Below are positions 50,770-54,722 of a stretch of 54,722 nt of DNA, one piece after another. This DNA comes from Actinokineospora pegani (GTDB lineage Bacteria; Actinomycetota; Actinomycetes; Mycobacteriales; Pseudonocardiaceae). The notes under the pieces are model-generated. The model made no database searches, was not told the origin of the DNA, and was given only the letters and a program-made list of their open reading frames with translations. The stretch is taken from positions 36,159-90,880 of the forward strand of contig NZ_WHOL01000101.1 in assembly GCF_009745975.1 (NCBI RefSeq), in the 5' to 3' direction. Position 1 is the stretch's first letter. Each line of letters opens with the position of its first letter. The translations under genes were made by a program, and so were the position numbers.

Positions 50770-51005
50770 CGTTCGCTGGATGGCGGTCTAGGACGAGTTT
50801 GTCGTAGCGGGTCGCGGCGGTGCCGTGATTGCGCCGAGGTCACCCCGGCCTCGGCGCGGCCTTGGACCTGTCGCTTGAGCCGCGCCCACGTCCCGTCGGC
50901 CACCACGGCCCTGCCCTGGTATCGGCGATAACGGCATCCGTCAGATCACCATGCGCCACACGACGAGCTGATCAAAGCCCTCGATCAACGTTCGGCGGAC
51001 ACGCC
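50770..51005 (-). mobile_element. remnant of an IS5-family transposase
   Basis: Minus-strand reading gives broken transposase pieces: VADGTWARLKRQVQGRAEAG (an N-terminal IS5-type segment) and, in another frame, TAATRYDKLVLDRHP, close to the ATRYDK end of IS5 transposases. The DDE core is missing. The right edge is GGCGTGTCCGCCGAACG on the minus strand, typical of an IS end; no matching left end or target duplication is visible. I infer a decayed, internally deleted copy. Confidence 0.5.
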
Positions 51006-52598
51006 CTAGCCGTGCAGCGCCCTGGTGACCCGGCGCATGCCCGCGCGGTAGGCGGGGCCGTACCAGGACTGGGCGGCCAGCGCGGCCTTGGCGGCGTTCG
51101 CGCCCGCTGACCCGTGGACGCCGCCGCCCGGGTGCGCCGACGCCCCGGCCAGGAACAGGCCGTCGACCACCGTGTCCGGCCGGGCCAGTCCGGGGGTGGG
51201 GCGGAAGACGAGCTGCTGGTGGATGCCTGCGGTGCCCTGGTTGATCGCGCCGCCGCTGAGGCTGGGGTTGGCGCGTTCCAGGTCGCCGGGGCCCGCCACC
51301 GAGCGGCCCAGGACGAGGTCGCGGAAGCCGGGGGCGTGGTGCTCGACGATCCCCTCGAGCTGGTCCGCCGCGCGGGCCAGCTCGTCGGCCGACCACTTCT
51401 TGGCGCGGGGCAGGTGGGTGTAGGCCCAGGCCGTCTCCGTGCCCGCGGGGGAGCGGCTGGGGTCGGCGGTGGTCATCTGGCCCATGAGCAGGAACGGGTG
51501 CCCGGGGACCCGTCCGCTGTCGAGGTCGTGGGTGGCGGTGGCCAGGCCGTTGAGGTCGACGCCGAGGTGGACGGTGCCCGCCCCGGCGGCGTCGCGGGCC
51601 CGCCAGGGGATCGGGCCGGACAGCGCCCAGTCGACCTTCAGCGTGGCGTCGTCCCAGTCGAAGCGGTCCAGGTCGCGGCGCAGACTGCCGGGCAGCAGGT
51701 CGGCGCCCACCAGGTCGAGCAGCAGGGTCGGGGCGGGGACGTCGGCCAGCACGGCGCGGGTCGCCCGGATGTCGTCGCCGTCGGCGGTGCGCACCCCCAG
51801 CGCCCGGCCGTGGCCGACGTGGACCTTGGTGACGGGCCTGCCGCACTCGACCCGGCCGCCCGCCGCCCGCAGCCGCGCCACCAGCGCGTCGACCAGCCCG
51901 CCCGCGCCGCCCCGCGGCACGGGGAAGCCGACGTCCTGGGCGAGCATGCACAGCAGCCAGCCGAACACGGCGCTGCCTGCCTGGTCGGGTCCGAGGTCGG
52001 TGTGCTGGGCGTTGCCCGCCAGCAGGATGCGCGCGCCGTCGCCGTCGAACAGCTCCTCGCCGAACCGGCGCGCGGGCAGGGTCAGCGCCCGGGCGTCGCG
52101 CAGCGCGCCGCCGAGGCCCAGCGTGCGCAGCAGGCCCAGCCCGGCGCGCACCGGCGGGAACGGGCGCAGCAGCACCGCCAGCAGGTCGTCGCGGATGTCG
52201 AGGTAGTGCCGGTACAGGGAACACCACGCCCGGCCGTCCCCGGCGCCGAACGCGTCCACCGACGCGGCGGTGCGGTCCAGGTCGCGCGACAGCAGCGCCA
52301 CCCGGTCGTCCGGGAAGACGTGCGCCAGCACGTCCGGCGCGTGCTCCCAGCGCAGGCCGTGGCTGCCCAGGTCGAGCTCCTGGACCACGGGGGACCCGGC
52401 GCCGAGCGGGTAGAAGGCGCTGAACACGTCGTGCCGGAACCCGGGAACGGTCAGCTCCGCGGTCTTCACCGCCCCGCCCGGCTCGTCCGCCCCCTCCAGC
52501 ACCAGCACGTCCCAGCCCGCGTCCGCCAGCAGGTTCGCCGCCACCAGCCCGTTGGGCCCCGCCCCGATCACCACCGCGTCGACCACGTGGCTCCTCAC
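51006..52598 (-). CDS. FAD-dependent oxidoreductase, phytoene desaturase-like
   Basis: A protein of about 530 residues with an N-terminal FAD dinucleotide fold AVVIGAGPNGLVAANLLADA at 8-27 and the later GGAVKTAEL. The C terminus has the second flavin motif GLFLAGASAHPGGGVHG, typical of the CrtI/PYROXD2 family. No other carotenoid genes are adjacent, so the substrate is open. Two starts are possible: GTG at 52598, or GTG at 52586 with GAGGAG four bases upstream, giving MVDAVVIG. It lies next to the IS remnant. Confidence 0.87.
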   Translation of the reverse strand: MRSHVVDAVVIGAGPNGLVAANLLADAGWDVLVLEGADEPGGAVKTAELTVPGFRHDVFSAFYPLGAGSPVVQELDLGSHGLRWEHAPDVLAHVFPDDRVALLSRDLDRTAASVDAFGAGDGRAWCSLYRHYLDIRDDLLAVLLRPFPPVRAGLGLLRTLGLGGALRDARALTLPARRFGEELFDGDGARILLAGNAQHTDLGPDQAGSAVFGWLLCMLAQDVGFPVPRGGAGGLVDALVARLRAAGGRVECGRPVTKVHVGHGRALGVRTADGDDIRATRAVLADVPAPTLLLDLVGADLLPGSLRRDLDRFDWDDATLKVDWALSGPIPWRARDAAGAGTVHLGVDLNGLATATHDLDSGRVPGHPFLLMGQMTTADPSRSPAGTETAWAYTHLPRAKKWSADELARAADQLEGIVEHHAPGFRDLVLGRSVAGPGDLERANPSLSGGAINQGTAGIHQQLVFRPTPGLARPDTVVDGLFLAGASAHPGGGVHGSAGANAAKAALAAQSWYGPAYRAGMRRVTRALHG

Positions 52599-52673
52599 CT
52601 CGATCCTGCCGGAGATCTACCTGTTCCCCCACCAGCCAACCACGCGGCCCTCCCGGCTGCTGGAAAGCGCCGG

Positions 52674-53723
52674 TCAGGCGTAGTCGGCGAAGATCCGGCG
52701 CTCGGTCCCGTCAACGGTGATCGGGCCGCCGTGCGGGAGGACCCACTGCGGTCTGGTGTGTCCGAAAGGGACACCCACGCAGACCACCGCCTCGGGGTTG
52801 TACCGGGAGATCACGGCGACGACCGCGTCGCGCTGGGCGGCGCGCAGCGCGACGCGGTCGGCCGCCGGGGGGCGGCGGGTGAGGTCGGACACCGGAGGCC
52901 TGGCGAGGAGGACGGCGTCGACCGCGCCGAGGAACCCGCGTTCCCCCAGGGCCCGGACGATCCACGCGACCTCGCGCGCGGGCAGCAACTCCTCGGACGT
53001 CTCGACGATCAGCACGCCCCCGTCGAGGGCCCGCGGCGGGAAGGCGAACCGCCCCGCCGTGAGAATCCACTGCAACACCTCGACGCACCCGCCCCAGCTC
53101 CGCCCGGTCACCGAGCGCGCGGGCCCGTGCCAGCTCCACGGCTCGGTGGCCTCGCGCTCGCCGAAGGACACCAGCGCCCGCGGGTCGTCCCAGGAGACGC
53201 CGACGTCCTCGGACTCGCCGGGATCGGTGACCTCGAGCCGTTCCCCGGTCAGCAGGGCCGCGCGCAGCGACCGCGCGTGGACGTCGTCCACCGCGGGCCC
53301 GGGGCCGAGGTGGACCTGGGACGACCCGCCGTAGAAGCTCGCGATGCCGTTGCCCCACAGCCACTGGTGCAGGTTGGTGTTGTCACTGGTCCCCAGGAAC
53401 GGCTTCGGGTCGGCCCTGGCCTTCTCCGCGTCCAGGTGCGGGACCACGGTGATCTGGTCCTCGCCCCCGACGACGGCCAGGATCGCCCGGATGCCCGGAT
53501 CGGCGAACGCCGCGTTGACGTCCGCCGCCCGGTCCCGCGGGTCCGCCCCGGTCCGGCGGGTCGTCGGGTACTCGACGGGGACCAGCCCGGTCACCTCGAC
53601 GAGCCTGCGCATCGCCTGCTCGTGCACCTCGGGGAACGCCCCCGCCGCCGCGAACGACGGCGAGAGCACGGCGACGCGGTCGCCCTCCCGGGCCTTCGGT
53701 GGGTGGACGAGTTCTCGCGCCAT
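52674..53723 (-). CDS. S66 family peptidase (LD-carboxypeptidase / MccF-like)
   Basis: A 349-residue serine peptidase. The start REGDRVAVLSPSFAAAGAFP and the nucleophile S113 in FLGTSDNTNLHQWL are typical of the S66 family; the glutamate and histidine of the triad are in LIVETSEE and GVPFGHTRP. The SDNTNLH motif points to the MccF branch, which cleaves the bond between microcin C-like aminoacyl nucleotides as well as the LD-carboxypeptidases that trim peptidoglycan. ATG at 53723 is chosen; an upstream extension is basic and not conserved. No microcin-like genes are adjacent. Confidence 0.88.
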   Translation of the reverse strand: MARELVHPPKAREGDRVAVLSPSFAAAGAFPEVHEQAMRRLVEVTGLVPVEYPTTRRTGADPRDRAADVNAAFADPGIRAILAVVGGEDQITVVPHLDAEKARADPKPFLGTSDNTNLHQWLWGNGIASFYGGSSQVHLGPGPAVDDVHARSLRAALLTGERLEVTDPGESEDVGVSWDDPRALVSFGEREATEPWSWHGPARSVTGRSWGGCVEVLQWILTAGRFAFPPRALDGGVLIVETSEELLPAREVAWIVRALGERGFLGAVDAVLLARPPVSDLTRRPPAADRVALRAAQRDAVVAVISRYNPEAVVCVGVPFGHTRPQWVLPHGGPITVDGTERRIFADYA

Positions 53724-53765
53724 GCCCGAGATGCAAGCACGCCGCCCGCGGCGGCGCACCCGGGT

Positions 53766-54557
53766 TCAGCGGCCGCCCGCGACCAGGTCGCCCAAGGTGC
53801 TGACCATGACCGCGCGCAGCGTCCGGTCGTCGAGGGGGCTGACGGTGACCCACTGGCGGCCGTCGGCGGCTGTGGTGGTCACGGCCTGGTAGCGGCCGTC
53901 GTCGGCGCGGTCGAACCAGCGGGTGGCCAAGAGGCGGGCGCGGTGGCCCGCGGCGTCCCGGGCGCAGGCGGCGATCTGGCCGCCTGCGGGGTGGGGGGTG
54001 CGGAGGAGTTCGCGCAGCTCCCCCGACACGGCGGTCCCGCGCTCCCAGGGCGAGTCGGCGGCGGTGGTGGGGGCCGTGAGGGCGTCCAGGGGCACCGGGT
54101 CGGGGCGCCAGGCACCCGGTGGGGTGTAGGGGAGTTCGGTGGCGACGGGGTGGGTGAGGTCCGGGTCGTCGAGTTCGGTGATCCGGACGTCACCGCCGCG
54201 GTGGGGGGTGGGGCCGGGCTCCTGGCGCAGGTGGACGACGTGGCCGTCGCGGCGGGCGGTGATGACGCGGACGGGGGAGTCGCCACCGGCCAGCCAGGTC
54301 GAGTCGAACCAGGTGTCGGCGCGGGCCAGGGTGGTCAGGGCGGCGGCCAGGCGGGGGTCCGGGCCGGTGTGGAACAGCCCGGCCGCCCGCAGCTCGGCCT
54401 TGGCGCGGTCGACCAGGGCCGCCCGCTCGGACGCGGTCCGCCCGACGCGCCCGGCCTGCACCGGGAACGGCAGGTCGCCGAGGTTGAGCCAGTCCCACAC
54501 GAGGCGGAACCGGCCTGCCTCGAACGACCACTCAGCCACCGATGACAGGCCGCGCAT
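53766..54557 (-). CDS. espG: EspG family ESX secretion-associated protein
   Basis: A 263-residue cytoplasmic chaperone-like protein of type VII secretion. The EspG pattern is visible: FRLVWDWLNLGDLPFPVQ near the start, LARADTWFDSTWL in the middle, RDGHVVHLRQEPG and the later VTTTAADGRQWVTVSPLD. EspG proteins bind the helical tip of PPE substrates. GGGGGAG precedes the ATG at 54557; a GTG at 54539 is an alternative. It overlaps the end of a PPE-like gene by 26 bases, confirming the pairing. Confidence 0.85.
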   Translation of the reverse strand: MRGLSSVAEWSFEAGRFRLVWDWLNLGDLPFPVQAGRVGRTASERAALVDRAKAELRAAGLFHTGPDPRLAAALTTLARADTWFDSTWLAGGDSPVRVITARRDGHVVHLRQEPGPTPHRGGDVRITELDDPDLTHPVATELPYTPPGAWRPDPVPLDALTAPTTAADSPWERGTAVSGELRELLRTPHPAGGQIAACARDAAGHRARLLATRWFDRADDGRYQAVTTTAADGRQWVTVSPLDDRTLRAVMVSTLGDLVAGGR

Positions 54558-54722
54558 ACGGCTCCCCCGGGGAGAACAGCCCGCTGTCCTGCTTCTGGAC
54601 GAACTTCGTCTGGTGCTCCTGGTCCTCCTCGCGCCGCGCCCCCGCGCCGCCGCCCGCGCCGAACGGCCCGGCGCCGGGCCGTGCCGACGACCCGCCCGCC
54701 ACCCGGCCCGAGGCGGGCGGGG
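54532..54722 (-). CDS. C-terminal end of a PPE-like ESX substrate (partial)
   Basis: Only the last 62 residues are in the window: a Gly/Ala/Pro-rich low-complexity stretch followed by EEDQEHQTKFVQKQDSGLFS and a final YARPVIGG. Charged E-H-x-T-K-(F/Y)-V tails ending in PVIG are typical of PPE/WXG-type proteins encoded upstream of espG in Pseudonocardiaceae. The start lies beyond the right edge. It overlaps espG by 26 bases. Confidence 0.6.
   Translation of the reverse strand, partial: PPASGRVAGGSSARPGAGPFGAGGGAGARREEDQEHQTKFVQKQDSGLFSPGEPYARPVIGG

Noticed and set aside
50941-51005. Continuation of the flavoprotein's frame to the left (TLIEGFDQLVVWRMVI)
   Set aside because: It lies beyond the TAG at 51006-51008 and belongs to the IS remnant.
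51006-52598. A carotenoid biosynthesis cluster
   Set aside because: The flavoprotein stands alone; no phytoene synthase or prenyltransferase gene is near, and the CrtI/PYROXD2 family is functionally broad.
52674-53723. A microcin C biosynthesis and immunity locus around the MccF-like gene
   Set aside because: No MccB adenylyltransferase, peptide precursor or transporter gene is adjacent.

Overview
The window is very GC-rich (by eye above 70%) and gene-dense. It has many GTG starts, long operons joined by 4-base ATGA/GTGA overlaps, and marker families of mycelial actinomycetes: GAF-ANTAR regulators, PknG, DUF4097, EspG, and a paaABCDE cluster with a TetR regulator. Together these point to a chromosomal segment of an actinobacterium, most likely Pseudonocardiaceae (Actinokineospora/Saccharothrix-like). 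The family assignment is inference. I saw no tRNA, rRNA, CRISPR array or intact mobile element.

Layout. 1-8.8 kb: membrane proteins, a cation/proton antiporter, a glycosyltransferase-like gene coupled to an aldo/keto reductase, a decayed STAS gene, a fatty-acid desaturase, two adjacent GAF-ANTAR RNA-binding regulators and small membrane or cysteine-rich proteins. 8.8-16.4 kb: a tightly coupled five-gene operon (trypsin-like protease, PknG-type kinase, von Willebrand A protein with a zinc ribbon, GlnX-like four-helix membrane sensor, lipoprotein solute-binding protein without permeases). It looks like an extended version of the mycobacterial GlnH-GlnX-PknG signalling chain and is the best candidate for a little-described system here. 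16.4-19.8 kb: a ribbon-helix-helix (HicB-like) gene behind a striking six-half-site operator with a leaderless promoter, followed by DUF4097 and a DrrAB-type ABC exporter.

19.8-30.2 kb: a GT-C glycosyltransferase, a deletion scar joining the tails of a LuxR response regulator and an FtsX permease, a polar amino-acid ABC importer whose binding protein and permease are one polypeptide, a GIDE-domain protein, an SGNH lipase, a PYGGQ-repeat membrane protein and a STAS anti-sigma antagonist. 30.6-36.1 kb: one 1822-residue acyl-CoA carboxylase with the eukaryote-like domain order BC-BCCP-central-CT, ending in a perfect 34-bp palindrome. 36.1-39.6 kb: on the minus strand, rsbQ, rsbP and a proline iminopeptidase overlap in that order; RsbQ-RsbP is the energy-stress module known from Bacillus. 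39.6-46.3 kb: the phenylacetate catabolic cluster, paaZ divergent from paaABCDE-paaR with a candidate PaaR operator between them.

46.3-54.7 kb: a UBP zinc-finger protein, a secreted depolymerase-like esterase with its Shine-Dalgarno inside a hairpin, a zinc alcohol dehydrogenase, an SRPBCC/SDR pair, a transposase remnant, a phytoene-desaturase-like flavoprotein, an S66 LD-carboxypeptidase (MccF-like), and at the right edge EspG plus the tail of a PPE-like gene, so a type VII (ESX) locus probably continues outside the window.
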